Of a stretch of 24,218 bases of DNA, positions 1 to 6,657 are shown in pieces. The translations under genes were made by a program, and so were the position numbers. The DNA is from a virus. The notes under the pieces were generated by a model. It was not told the origin of the DNA. It saw only the letters and a list, made by a program, of their open reading frames with translations, and made no database searches. Location: IMG/VR virus record IMGVR_UViG_3300033571_015141, positions 1 to 24,218 of that record. One strand, written 5' to 3'. Positions within the stretch are counted from its first letter, which is position 1; every line of letters begins with the position of its first letter.

Positions 1-1095
1 GGTACTGCCCCCCCCTCCTCCTGAAACGGTCGCCGGAGCCCACGCGGAGCCGCTCCACGCGATCACCTGGCCGTTGGTCGCGCCGCCTTGCGTCAGGTCT
101 CCGACCGCGTGGGTATGCGCCGCCGGTGTGAACGTGGACGGGACGCCGCTCGTGATGTCCGACCACGAATGGGAATGGCTGGACGCTGCCGCCCCAACGT
201 CGGCCGCCGTGAGAGCATCGGCCCCGCCGGTCGCGTGGCTGCTCTTGTGGGTCGAGGGTGCGAACGTGGACGGGACGCTCGTCAACGACGTGTACGCCCC
301 GTCGAAGAGCGTCGGCAGGCCGGACAGGCTCGTGTACGCCCCGTCAAAAAGCGTCGGCAGATCGTCAAGGTCGTCGTAGGAAAACGATCCGGTCCAGGCG
401 GTCGTCTGCGTCGTGTCGTCAGGGAATCGCAGCCCTTCAGGGTCGACCTTCATCGGCGTGGCAACAGGCGGATCGGGCTGGAATTCTACCGGCGACAGGC
501 AAACGATTGCGTTGAGGCCGCCGCCGGTGGCCCGGCACGCTAGCAAGTCGCCTGCCTCAAACGAGAGCGAACTGTTGCCGACGTTGAACCGCAGGCCATC
601 GGCGATCGGCTCAATCGCCACGCCGCTCGGTAGGGTGATCCCGTCGTGGGCGATCTCGACGCCTTCGTTCTCTGCGGCGTCCCAGACCCGTAGCGTCGTG
701 CCCGCCACGCTGTCGAGGTAGAGCGGTCGCGGCGTCGACCCGTTCTGCTCGGTCGCGAGAATCCATCCGGCTTGCCAATTGACCTGGTATCCAACGCTGC
801 ACACGAGCGAGATGCCGTATGAGCCGCCTCGCTGCGTATCAACGAGCCCCTTGCCGATGAATTGGCCTCCGGTCTCGTCGAACACTATGTTCCCGGTCAT
901 CGTGCCGCCGGCCAGCGGCAGATAGTCGCCGTCGCCGCCGCCGCCGCCTTCGCCTGGCTCGCCTTGCGGCCCTTGCGGGCCGATGCCGCCCGAGCTCGAG
1001 GCCGAGACGATGGTCGAGCCGACGGCCGCCTGGACGGCCGAACCGGTGGCGGTGGCCGTGACCGTGGAAGAGCTGGCTGTTACCTCGACGCTCAC
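1..1095 (-). CDS. Tail fibre protein, C-terminus beyond window
   Basis: This open frame starts at a GTG (1093-1095) that overlaps the stop of the upstream gene as GTGA, with a GAGG Shine-Dalgarno about 8 nt upstream. It runs without a stop for 365 codons to the left edge, so the C-terminus is missing. Visible parts, in order: a Ser/Thr/Ala-rich N-terminus; a short collagen-like GPQGPQGEPG segment; a PLAGGTMTGNI motif typical of phage tail fibres; a DDTTQTTAW motif; two tandem 14-residue units containing LPTLFDGAYTSL; and a His/Ser/Thr-rich stretch with SSHSHSWSDITSGVPS and PAAHTHAVGDL. These are fibre-shaft hallmarks and imply a trimeric, surface-exposed adhesin or its carrier. A G8 tract on the coding strand sits at the extreme left edge (8-15). 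The receptor-binding tip is not visible. The fibre call is firm; the receptor is unknown. Confidence 0.85.
   Translation of the reverse strand, partial: MSVEVTASSSTVTATATGSAVQAAVGSTIVSASSSGGIGPQGPQGEPGEGGGGGDGDYLPLAGGTMTGNIVFDETGGQFIGKGLVDTQRGGSYGISLVCSVGYQVNWQAGWILATEQNGSTPRPLYLDSVAGTTLRVWDAAENEGVEIAHDGITLPSGVAIEPIADGLRFNVGNSSLSFEAGDLLACRATGGGLNAIVCLSPVEFQPDPPVATPMKVDPEGLRFPDDTTQTTAWTGSFSYDDLDDLPTLFDGAYTSLSGLPTLFDGAYTSLTSVPSTFAPSTHKSSHATGGADALTAADVGAAASSHSHSWSDITSGVPSTFTPAAHTHAVGDLTQGGATNGQVIAWSGSAWAPATVSGGGGGST
289..360 (-). repeat. Tandem 42-bp repeat in tail-fibre gene
   Basis: Two near-identical 30-bp segments (289-318 and 331-360) lie 42 bp apart and differ only at GAAG versus AAAA. 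They encode two 14-residue shaft units containing LPTLFDGAYTSL. Such units can expand or contract by recombination and change fibre length. Confidence 0.75.
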
Positions 1096-1412
1096 GCGAC
1101 GACCTCACAGATTCCGTCCAGCCAGGTCCGCTTCACGCTGCCGGGGGCGACCGCCTCCAGACGCCAGCCGTACGAGCCGCGGCCGAGGTCGGTCGTCTGA
1201 GTCTCGGTCAGCGAGACCGAGAGCTGACCGGCGTTGGCGTTGGTGACCGTGACGGTGGGCGTGGCGAGCGTGGCGCCGGTAAGCAGGGAGTAGACCTGGG
1301 CCGTCCACGAGTACGAGGCAGTCGAGATCGAGAAGTCGATCGCCGTCGAGAACTCGTCGCCGGCACGCATGGCCAGATTGAGCGAACCCGGCAGGTTTTC
1401 AGCGGTTGCCAT
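1092..1412 (-). CDS. Small structural-type protein upstream of fibre
   Basis: A 106-residue protein with ATG start. It is rich in Thr, Ser, Ala and Val, with alternating hydrophobic/polar stretches (TPTVTVTNANAGQLSVSL) that suggest an all-beta, Ig-like or jelly-roll fold. The opening (NLAMRAGDEFSTAIDF) resembles the N-terminal domain of small phage baseplate or fibre-associated proteins, which begin with an AGD-F strand. Its stop overlaps the GTG of the tail fibre gene, so the two are likely translationally coupled. It may be a fibre-attachment or adaptor protein. No family can be assigned with certainty; the role is inferred from position and composition. Confidence 0.7.
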   Translation of the reverse strand: MATAENLPGSLNLAMRAGDEFSTAIDFSISTASYSWTAQVYSLLTGATLATPTVTVTNANAGQLSVSLTETQTTDLGRGSYGWRLEAVAPGSVKRTWLDGICEVVA

Positions 1413-1426
1413 GCTGGTAGTGTCCT

Positions 1427-1729
1427 TCAGTCGGGGAGAGGGTTGAAGTTAAGCTTCCGCTCGTGGAGCTCGTCGTCGGTCCACGCCGCGCGGATCTCGG
1501 CGGCCCGCTGCTCGATCTCCTCGGGCGTTGGGTCAACGTAGGTACGCCGCTTTCGCTCCCGGCGGCCCTGGCCGACGCGAACGTCGGCGAGCTGGTCGCG
1601 GAGCCTGGCTTCGAGCGTCGACCGCGTTATCCCGACCTCGGCGGCCGCCTCGTCACGCGTCCAGCCACGCCGCAGGAGCTTGCGGAGCGTCCGCTCGATC
1701 TCGCGCGGGAGGTAGCGGGTCTCGCCCAC
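1427..1729 (-). CDS. Small helix-turn-helix protein
   Basis: A 100-residue charged protein with GTG start at 1727-1729, one base after the stop of the rusA-like gene. Residues about 8-45 contain a helix-turn-helix-like pattern (RRGWTRDEAAAEVGITRST) preceded by a basic helix. A linker rich in Arg/Lys leads to a C-terminal helix (TPEEIEQRAAEIRAAWTDDE). The HTH suggests DNA binding, possibly as a late-gene regulator or a small packaging protein, since it sits between replication and fibre genes. No specific family is recognised. It could equally be a structural adaptor that reuses an HTH fold. Confidence 0.65.
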   Translation of the reverse strand: MGETRYLPREIERTLRKLLRRGWTRDEAAAEVGITRSTLEARLRDQLADVRVGQGRRERKRRTYVDPTPEEIEQRAAEIRAAWTDDELHERKLNFNPLPD

Positions 1730-1730
1730 G

Positions 1731-2162
1731 TCAGACGCTCCGGACGGTAACCGTCGTGCCCGGCAGCTCGTGCCGGTCGGCGTAGCGTTTCCGAACGACC
1801 GCCTCGACGACCTGGTCGTCGTCGATCCAGATCGCCGCCGAGTCGGTGATCGCGTCGGAGACCGCCTTGCCCAGGTTGTCCCAGTCGCACTTCGGCGGGA
1901 TCGCCGGGGCGCCTTTCGCGAGGCCCGACTTCGTCCAGTGCGAGGGCGGCCGGCCGAAAACGAAATTTATTTCCAGGGAGACGCCCCCCCCCTCCCTCCG
2001 CTTTCGTCCCGCCAGCTTCGCGGCCAGGATGATCGCCTGCTTGTACGCGTGGATCGGGTGCCGCGCCTCGATGTACGCGCGACCTCGGCCGCCCCAGGTG
2101 CTGATCTTGTGGCGGGGCTGCGGCACCGGCTGGCCGGCTACGTTGAACGTGATCGCGTCCAT
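1731..2162 (-). CDS. rusA: RusA-like Holliday junction resolvase
   Basis: A 143-residue protein, near the usual length of about 120-140 for RusA. RusA enzymes are dimeric, Mg-dependent endonucleases that cut Holliday junctions, and phages use them to resolve recombination or replication intermediates before packaging. The N-terminal PVPQPRHK segment matches the P-P-RPR entry strand of the family. The signature is at residues 91-117: KCDWDNLGKAVSDAI followed by IWIDDDQVVE. This places acidic residues D93, D95 and D114-116 and lysine K99 where the family has its metal-binding Asp residues and catalytic Lys. A G9 tract on the coding strand (residues about 57-60, REGGGV) could be slippage-prone. 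The ATG has a GGCGG ribosome-binding site a few bases upstream. Confidence 0.9.
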   Translation of the reverse strand: MDAITFNVAGQPVPQPRHKISTWGGRGRAYIEARHPIHAYKQAIILAAKLAGRKRREGGGVSLEINFVFGRPPSHWTKSGLAKGAPAIPPKCDWDNLGKAVSDAITDSAAIWIDDDQVVEAVVRKRYADRHELPGTTVTVRSV

Positions 2163-2199
2163 GCCGCCAGCGTGGCGGGAGCCCGGCTTGGATCAATCC

Positions 2200-2496
2200 C
2201 TAGAGGACCAGGTTAAGCCGGCGGTTTCGCTCCTCGAGCTCCTCCCATTCGATGTCGTCGACGTACAGGACGACCACCAGATCGGTCCCGTAGGTCTGGT
2301 CCACCGTCCGGGCGAGCGCCACGAGCAGGGCGAGAGCCGTAACGCTCGCGGACCGGGTGAACGTACCGCGGAGGTAGAGCTGCTCGCCGGCGACGTACTC
2401 GTCGACCCAGAGCTTCTCCGGGATGTCGTCGGAGTCGGCGCCGGTGAACACGCCGTTGGCCAGCTCGGCGAGCTGCTCCTTCGTCACGGTGTTCAC
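2200..2496 (-). CDS. Hypothetical protein, acidic, 98 aa
   Basis: The start is GTG (2494-2496), well supported by GAAGGGAG about 8 nt upstream. The protein has an amphipathic N-terminal helix (TKEQLAELANGVF), a hydrophobic middle (SVTALALLVALARTV) and two beta-like segments (TDLVVVLYVDD). It ends in an acidic helix, IEWEELEERNRRLNLVL. There is no signal peptide or catalytic motif. It lies between a secreted protein and rusA in the left operon and probably belongs to the replication or early set. Family not recognised. Confidence 0.6.
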   Translation of the reverse strand: MNTVTKEQLAELANGVFTGADSDDIPEKLWVDEYVAGEQLYLRGTFTRSASVTALALLVALARTVDQTYGTDLVVVLYVDDIEWEELEERNRRLNLVL

Positions 2497-2514
2497 GGGC
2501 GACTCCCTTCGCCG

Positions 2515-2655
2515 TCATCGTCGCCGAGGATCCGCCGGCGTCGAAGTTTCGCCGTCGCTTCTATCCGCTTCCTGCCGATACACCAACGGTATATCCCGGC
2601 GTACCGTTTCGAAGTCCGCGACGCGCCGCCGACCGGTGGCCGCCCTGTGCCTCAT
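2515..2655 (-). CDS. Possible 46-aa basic small protein
   Basis: This short ATG frame fills most of the gap between the secreted protein (2713-3015) and the 98-aa protein. It would encode a basic peptide containing RRRVADFETVRRDIPLVYR and end about 18 bases before the next start. No convincing ribosome-binding site precedes it and no homology is recognised. In GC-rich DNA such frames occur by chance, so the call is weak. Confidence 0.25.
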   Translation of the reverse strand: MRHRAATGRRRVADFETVRRDIPLVYRQEADRSDGETSTPADPRRR

Positions 2656-2701
2656 TGCGAGTGGGCTTTTGCACCGCTGGTGCACCAGCGGACAGGGCGG
2701 C
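2639..2701. repeat. Nested inverted repeat with perfect 18-bp palindrome
   Basis: An 18-bp perfect palindrome, CCGCTGGTGCACCAGCGG, occupies 2674-2691. It is enclosed by a second, perfect 10-bp inverted repeat (2639-2648, gccgccctgt; 2692-2701, acagggcggc). The right outer arm abuts the palindrome directly. The element starts 12 bases beyond the stop of the secreted-protein gene. It could act as an operator or protein-binding site, or as a transcript hairpin that trims or ends mRNA. No U-tract follows on the minus strand. Confidence 0.6.
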
Positions 2702-2712
2702 GACCTGGTCGA

Positions 2713-3015
2713 TCAGCGGTAACGGATCACCGCGAACCAGCGGCGCGTAGCCGGCGAGTACGCGACGCCCTCCTCGACGATCTGACGCTTGCCGAAGTAG
2801 CAGCAGTTGCGCCGCGCCTGCTCCGCAGTCGCCCCGCAGCCGATGCCTTCCGTCTGCCCGCACGACGAGTGGACGAGCGTCCCCCGGCGGGCGAGGACCA
2901 GGGCGTGATCCTGCGCCGTCACGATCACCGGGCGGCGCGCGACGATCGTCGTCTCGGCCGCGGCGGCGCCGGTCAGAAGCAGGAGGGACAGGAGGAGGCC
3001 GTAAGAAAAACGCAT
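2713..3015 (-). CDS. Secreted or periplasmic small protein with signal peptide
   Basis: A 100-residue protein with ATG start and ribosome-binding site AAAGGA about 7 nt upstream. Residues 1-20 (MRFSYGLLLSLLLLTGAAAA) form a classic Sec signal peptide: a basic residue, a Leu-rich core and an AAA-type cleavage site. The mature part has five Cys residues (SSCGQTEGIGCGAT, RRNCCYF), which suggests disulfides outside the cytoplasm. No enzyme motif is visible. A secreted, disulfide-bonded phage product next to replication genes could modify the host envelope, for example in superinfection exclusion or lysogenic conversion. That role is speculative. Confidence 0.7.
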   Translation of the reverse strand: MRFSYGLLLSLLLLTGAAAAETTIVARRPVIVTAQDHALVLARRGTLVHSSCGQTEGIGCGATAEQARRNCCYFGKRQIVEEGVAYSPATRRWFAVIRYR

Positions 3016-3071
3016 AACGAGTCCTTTCGTCTAGGAAACCATCCGCCGTCGGCACGCGCCGCCGGTGTTCT

Positions 3072-3611
3072 TCATGCAGCCCCGTCTCGGAGCTCTGGGC
3101 CGGCACGGCCGACAGGCTGTGTCCGGCCGCCCTCACGGACTCCTTGAGGAGTCCTTGAGGACAATTGAGGAATAGGGGGCACGCTACGTGTGCGCTGCGC
3201 GCACGTAGCGTGTGCGCTGCGCGCACCCTGTGTGACCGGGGCGCACACGCTACGTGCCCGGGGGCGCACACATGGCGTGTGCGCCCCGTCGGTGCCATCC
3301 GTACCGACCATCGGCACGCAAAACCGGAACCTCCGGCGGATGCCGGCCATCTTCTGGGACTGCTCGATGATCCCGGCCTCGGATAGCTGCCGGATGCCAC
3401 GTCGGACGGAGGTCACCTCGACGCCGGCGATCTTGGCCGCCCCTCGGGCCGAGAACGTGAACGCGCAGGACTTGTAGTCCGCCCAGCAGAGGGCGATCGC
3501 GAACACCAGGCGACCCTCGGAGCCTATCCTGCCCAGTGCCCCACTGCGGATGATGGCCTCGTGTAGCCTCCGCATTGAGCCTGTGTCGCCCTGTTGTGGC
3601 TTCCCTGCCAT
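3072..3611 (-). CDS. Winged-helix replication-initiator-like protein
   Basis: The preferred start is the ATG at 3609-3611, which overlaps the helicase stop by one base (TGATG) and follows GGAGG at 6-7 nt; a GTG two codons earlier is possible. The product is about 179 residues. Residues about 10-95 carry a winged-helix pattern (GRLVFAIALCWADYKS, FSARGAAKIAGVEVTSVRRG, IRQLSEAGIIEQ, IRRRFRFCVP) like phage initiators and HTH proteins with a wing. The C-terminal third is low-complexity, rich in Arg, Cys, Ala, His and Thr, and is encoded by repeated DNA (3137-3287). Position next to a DnaB-like helicase, and repeats inside the gene, resemble the lambda O arrangement, where O binds iterons within its own gene. 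Initiator function is inferred; a transcriptional regulator is the alternative. Confidence 0.65.
   Translation of the reverse strand: MAGKPQQGDTGSMRRLHEAIIRSGALGRIGSEGRLVFAIALCWADYKSCAFTFSARGAAKIAGVEVTSVRRGIRQLSEAGIIEQSQKMAGIRRRFRFCVPMVGTDGTDGAHTPCVRPRARSVCAPVTQGARSAHATCAQRTRSVPPIPQLSSRTPQGVREGGRTQPVGRAGPELRDGAA
3137..3287. repeat. Iteron-like repeat cluster, candidate origin
   Basis: The 3' part of the winged-helix gene holds a dense set of repeats. An 8-bp-arm inverted repeat (3137-3154) overlaps a tandem TCCTTGAGGA pair (3141-3150, 3152-3161). A CACGCTACGTG motif occurs forward at 3180-3190 and inside GCGCACACGCTACGTG at 3241-3256, and in reverse orientation at 3199-3217. A 17-bp direct repeat, gtgtgcgctgcgcgcac, occurs at 3188-3204 and 3210-3226 (22-bp period). 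A perfect hairpin with 11-bp arms, ggggcgcacac/gtgtgcgcccc, and a 5-base loop spans 3261-3287. The cluster resembles initiator-binding iterons of a phage origin. Function not shown. Confidence 0.55.
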
Positions 3612-4909
3612 CACCACCCTCCAGGCTTGAATTCGTCGTATTCGGGCTGCTGGGGGGCCGTAAACGTCTGCATCCTTCCGTCGAACATCGTGTCGATGTC
3701 CTCGCAGGCGCCGTGGCGGTTCTTCTTGCAGGCCCAGCGGACGCCACGGACCCCGTTCCCGTCCTCCTGGGCCTCTGTCACGCCCAGGAGCAGGATGTCG
3801 GCCGCGAAGTCGAGCTCTGAGCTTTCCTTGCCGATCGCCCCAATCCTGGTCTCGGCCGACACGAGCTTGGCAATGTTCGACACGCAGACGACAGCGACCC
3901 CATGTTCGAGCGACAGCCGGCGGACCCGCTTCACGATCCCGTCGATCTCTGCCCGACGGTCGGACGCCCCCTCGAGCTCGACGAGCTGCACGTAGTCGAT
4001 CACGACCAGCTTCGCCCGCTTCTCAATCACCGTCTGCTCGATCTTCTGGATCGTCAGCGGCGGCTTGACGAACGCCAGGCGGTCGCCGATCGCGTTTGCC
4101 ATGTTCACTCCGGCCCCGCGGGCCAGGTCCGTCCGCTGGTCGGCAGACGACATGCTCACCTTGTGCATCTCTCGCCGCGTCGACCAATGGCACGCGGCCC
4201 GGCGGGCCAAAGCTTCTTTCCGCATTTCGCCCATGCACCAAACGGCCGTCAGCCCCTCGTCCGTGTCGAGGGCGCCGATCGTGAGCTGGAGGGCGAGGGC
4301 GGACTTCCCGACGGAAGGAGGGGCCGCCAGAACGAACAGGCCGCCGATCGGAATCCCGCCACCGCACAGCGAGTCCACAGGGGCGAAGCCAGTCGCGACG
4401 ACCTCGGGATCTTCCATGATCAGCCAGTCGTTCACGGCATCGGTGAGCGTCTCCGTCCGGTCGGCGTTCTCCACGCTCTCGGCCGCCTCCTGGACGGCCC
4501 GCGTGGCCGCCAGGATGTCGGCGGACGAGGCCGACGGATCATTGACGGCCGCCGCCAGATCGCCGGCCGCCTCGGCACACAGCCGTCGCCTCCAATCGGC
4601 ACGGATGTACCACGCGAAGCGTTCCACCCCGAGGCTGTAGGCCGCTCGGTACTTGATCGACCGGGCAATCAGGTCGAGCAGCAGCTCACGGCAGCCCTCG
4701 TAGTGCGGGCTGTACGCGAGGTCCGACGGAGACGGCGTTTCACACCGGGACAGAACCTCGCAGACTAGGTCGTAGACATCCGCGGTCCCGTTGCCGGAGA
4801 AGGCTTCGCGGCGCACAAGCCGCACAGCCTCGCGAGCGCGGGCCGCGTCGTCGGTGCACAGCTCGAGCAGGCCGCAGAGGTAGTCGTGTTCTGCTGTTTC
4901 AGCGGCCAT
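3611..4909 (-). CDS. DnaB-like replicative helicase
   Basis: The best start is the ATG at 4907-4909 (GGGAGG 6-8 nt upstream); an in-frame ATG at 4924 gives five more residues. The product is about 432 residues, close to typical DnaB length. Residues 1-150 are a helical N-terminal domain, shorter and less conserved than in bacterial DnaB. The RecA-like motor follows: the Walker A motif APPSVGKS is at 196-203, EMRKEALARR follows, and the Walker B motif LVVIDYVQL is at 301-309. Downstream are a sensor-like segment (VVCVSNIAK) and the DnaB-type KESSELDFAADILLLG. The hexamer would unwind DNA at the phage fork. It overlaps the HNH gene upstream and the initiator-like gene downstream, so the three are coupled. 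Confidence 0.9.
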   Translation of the reverse strand: MAAETAEHDYLCGLLELCTDDAARAREAVRLVRREAFSGNGTADVYDLVCEVLSRCETPSPSDLAYSPHYEGCRELLLDLIARSIKYRAAYSLGVERFAWYIRADWRRRLCAEAAGDLAAAVNDPSASSADILAATRAVQEAAESVENADRTETLTDAVNDWLIMEDPEVVATGFAPVDSLCGGGIPIGGLFVLAAPPSVGKSALALQLTIGALDTDEGLTAVWCMGEMRKEALARRAACHWSTRREMHKVSMSSADQRTDLARGAGVNMANAIGDRLAFVKPPLTIQKIEQTVIEKRAKLVVIDYVQLVELEGASDRRAEIDGIVKRVRRLSLEHGVAVVCVSNIAKLVSAETRIGAIGKESSELDFAADILLLGVTEAQEDGNGVRGVRWACKKNRHGACEDIDTMFDGRMQTFTAPQQPEYDEFKPGGW

Positions 4910-5123
4910 GCGGCAGCCTCCCATGTACTTTCATGTGATGTACCCTGCAAAGACAGGCAAGGTCTGACCCGCGCTCGCCTCCGAGCCTTGCGTATGTGCG
5001 ATGGTGACAGTCCAGAAGTACAGTTGAGCGGCACCGGCTTCCGTCGGCGTAGACATACTCGCATCGAAATCCTGCCGCGCGCTTAACTGCTGTTGCGCGC
5101 TGCTTCCATTTATGGCCGTACAC
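4899..5123 (-). CDS. HNH endonuclease-like protein
   Basis: A 74-residue protein. It has the Cys/His layout of a compact HNH (beta-beta-alpha-metal) nuclease: C21 and C31 form one half of a zinc knuckle, DCHH (38-41) holds the catalytic-position His, and C57, C59, H62, H63 and H67 occupy the C-terminal LCRVHHMKVH part. Phage HNH proteins act as terminase partners, recombination nucleases or free-standing homing endonucleases. Here it lies between the ParB-like and helicase genes at the edge of a low-GC stretch, which favours a mobile (homing) origin. The 3' end overlaps the helicase start. Confidence 0.75.
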   Translation of the reverse strand: MYGHKWKQRATAVKRAAGFRCEYVYADGSRCRSTVLLDCHHRTYARLGGERGSDLACLCRVHHMKVHGRLPHGR

Positions 5124-5427
5124 GCCTTACAGTTCCTTTCGTTTCATCAAAGACCAATAGTCTTTTGTGCCAGCCCTTGACTCTTGTTCGCAGAATTTTC
5201 TTCAAGCCCGCCTCTATCAGGGCAGCACGCTTTTCGTTAGAGATTGAATTCCCAGATATGTATTCCGAGGCTGATTTTGGAAGCTGTCCACCGCAGGTGC
5301 AGCCTGCTCGAAGAAGCTCCGCCTCTGAGTATTCGCGAAAGAGAGCTGCGCGTAGCTTGCTGATGCTGATCTCGTCTTCTGACGCAAAGGCCAGCCTCAC
5401 GGCGCGCATTACCCTTCGCTCTATCAT
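5110..5427 (-). CDS. Hypothetical protein between ParB-like and HNH genes
   Basis: The ATG at 5425-5427 overlaps the stop of the ParB-like gene as ATGA, with AAGGAG further upstream, and gives about 105 residues. An in-frame GTG at 5439 is a poorer choice because the AGGA abuts it. The sequence is highly charged: a helical N-terminus (IERRVMRAVRLAFASEDEISI), a CTCGG motif near the middle and a basic C-terminus (KGWHKRLLVFDETKGTVRRV). The pattern could be a small winged-helix DNA-binding protein, but no family is recognised. Its DNA is unusually poor in G+C: 56 of 120 bases at 5161-5280. Confidence 0.6.
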   Translation of the reverse strand: MIERRVMRAVRLAFASEDEISISKLRAALFREYSEAELLRAGCTCGGQLPKSASEYISGNSISNEKRAALIEAGLKKILRTRVKGWHKRLLVFDETKGTVRRVRP

Positions 5428-6401
5428 TTTTGCTTCCACTCCTTTACCGAAAGCCGAACGGCCTCGAATACGTCGGAAATCTCCTCTGCGATCTCTTCTG
5501 ATAGGTTGCGAATTGGCGGCAGGACCCTGATGTCTTGCAGCGCCAAAGACAGGTGCTCGATCGTGACTGTGGCAGGGTCCTTCGCTGGGACTCCTCCACG
5601 GCGCGGCGAAGTATGGGAGTCAACCGACTCCTCGATCCTTTTGACCAGCGTCCTACCGTCGACGCGGTCTCTGTGGGCTTCGGAAATAATCTTGCCGAGG
5701 CCTGGGAGCGACGCGTTGTCGATAACCGCCCTTGCAATCGCCGCCCATTCCGCGCTGTCCGTCCATCGCCAGAGCTTTCGCGCCGCCGAAACAGCAAGGT
5801 TCGTCGGCTGGACGTTCACGCGGATCATTTCCGCGGATACTAGCTTGAGGTGATAGTGATCCGTAACCGTTGAAACGTTGGCGTTGAATCGCGCGGCCAC
5901 TTCCTTGATTACTTCAGCGCGATGCCTCCTTCCGTTGGTCGCAAAAGGCATCCGCGCAAGCTCGTCCGCAGCAACTTTCGCGGTATCCGCGCTTCCTTGC
6001 CGAACCCCATTGCCGTTGTTTTCGCGAGCAGACAATGCCATAAGGGCGCTCTTGTCTGTTCCGCCGGCAACGAGATACGCCCGGTAAGCCGTCTTTCCGT
6101 TCTGCGCCAGCGTGTAGGCGGTGGCCCGGTGCCTGCCGCAGACAATGCGGTAACGCCCTGGCGACTTCTCCTCCAAGACAACCATCGGAAAAACCTCTCC
6201 GCCCTTGATCTTTTCCGCGTACTCACGCGACACGACGGCAGAAGACTCCGCGACATTAAGCCGCGTTTGGTAGCTGTTGTCCTTGAGGTCTACCGAATCA
6301 ACCTTGACGACAATAACCGTCCACTCAATTTTGAGACGGGCCATCGCCGCCTCAATGAACTCGTGCCTGCCTGCATCGAAAACCGTACTATCGGCGCTCA
6401 T
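5424..6401 (-). CDS. ParB/Srx-fold protein, ParB-like nuclease domain
   Basis: The start is taken at the ATG 6399-6401 because AAGGAG lies 8-9 nt upstream; an upstream in-frame ATG at 6476 sits inside a hairpin. The product is about 325 residues. Residues about 25-140 form a ParB N-terminal domain with the family signature YRIVCGRHRATAYTL (G-RHR, nucleotide-binding in ParB/Srx proteins) and a following SARENNGNGVR motif. A helix-turn-helix-like part follows (IKEVAARFNANVSTVTDHYH). The C-terminus is helical and less distinctive. No ParA-type ATPase is next to it, so a partition role is not supported. Phage ParB-like proteins can be CTP-binding regulators or nucleases. Its low GC compared with neighbours suggests later acquisition. 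Confidence 0.8.
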   Translation of the reverse strand: MSADSTVFDAGRHEFIEAAMARLKIEWTVIVVKVDSVDLKDNSYQTRLNVAESSAVVSREYAEKIKGGEVFPMVVLEEKSPGRYRIVCGRHRATAYTLAQNGKTAYRAYLVAGGTDKSALMALSARENNGNGVRQGSADTAKVAADELARMPFATNGRRHRAEVIKEVAARFNANVSTVTDHYHLKLVSAEMIRVNVQPTNLAVSAARKLWRWTDSAEWAAIARAVIDNASLPGLGKIISEAHRDRVDGRTLVKRIEESVDSHTSPRRGGVPAKDPATVTIEHLSLALQDIRVLPPIRNLSEEIAEEISDVFEAVRLSVKEWKQK

Positions 6402-6451
6402 CGGAATGGTCTCCTTAAAACCTTGCTTTCGGTGGATAACGTCTGTCGGCT

Positions 6452-6479
6452 GCGGTGACGGCGGATTCGCCGTCACCGC
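6452..6479 (-). promoter_or_regulatory. Perfect 12-bp hairpin before ParB-like gene
   Basis: GCGGTGACGGCG and its exact complement flank a 4-base loop, about 50 bases ahead of the preferred ParB-like start. On the minus strand it lies between the small-gene cluster (6538-7089) and the ParB-like gene. It may be a terminator or attenuator, or an operator. No U-run follows immediately on that strand. Confidence 0.5.
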
Positions 6480-6537
6480 TCTTTCTGTCGTGAACTGCTG
6501 GTGTGTGGTGCCCCGTGACGTGGGGCGGTCGGTCGAG

Positions 6538-6657
6538 TTACGCGGGAAAGGAAAGACGTGCGCCTCGGCTGCGGTGGTTGTGCGCGACGCCCGCTACGCG
6601 ACCCATGCTGCCGTGTTCCGGCGGCAGCTCGACGCCCAGGGCGGGGCGTTGTCTCAT
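6538..6657 (-). CDS. Possible 39-aa basic small protein
   Basis: The ATG overlaps the upstream stop as ATGA, and GAGGAAGG lies about 9 nt upstream, so it is positioned like a coupled gene. The peptide is Arg/His-rich (HGSMGRVAGVAHNHRSRG) with no recognised motif. The coupling is the only real support. Confidence 0.35.
   Translation of the reverse strand: MRQRPALGVELPPEHGSMGRVAGVAHNHRSRGARLSFPA

Noticed and set aside
1846-3147. 433-aa plus-strand open frame
   Set aside because: It is antisense to rusA, the 98-aa gene and the secreted-protein gene; composition is that of a GC-rich shadow frame (Arg/Pro-rich) with no domain.
3180-3287. CRISPR array
   Set aside because: Repeats are of unequal length and orientation, with no regular spacers and no cas genes; iterons fit better.
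2561-3400. 279-aa minus-strand open frame
   Set aside because: It overlaps two better-supported minus-strand genes in another frame and is Arg/Pro-rich with no domain.
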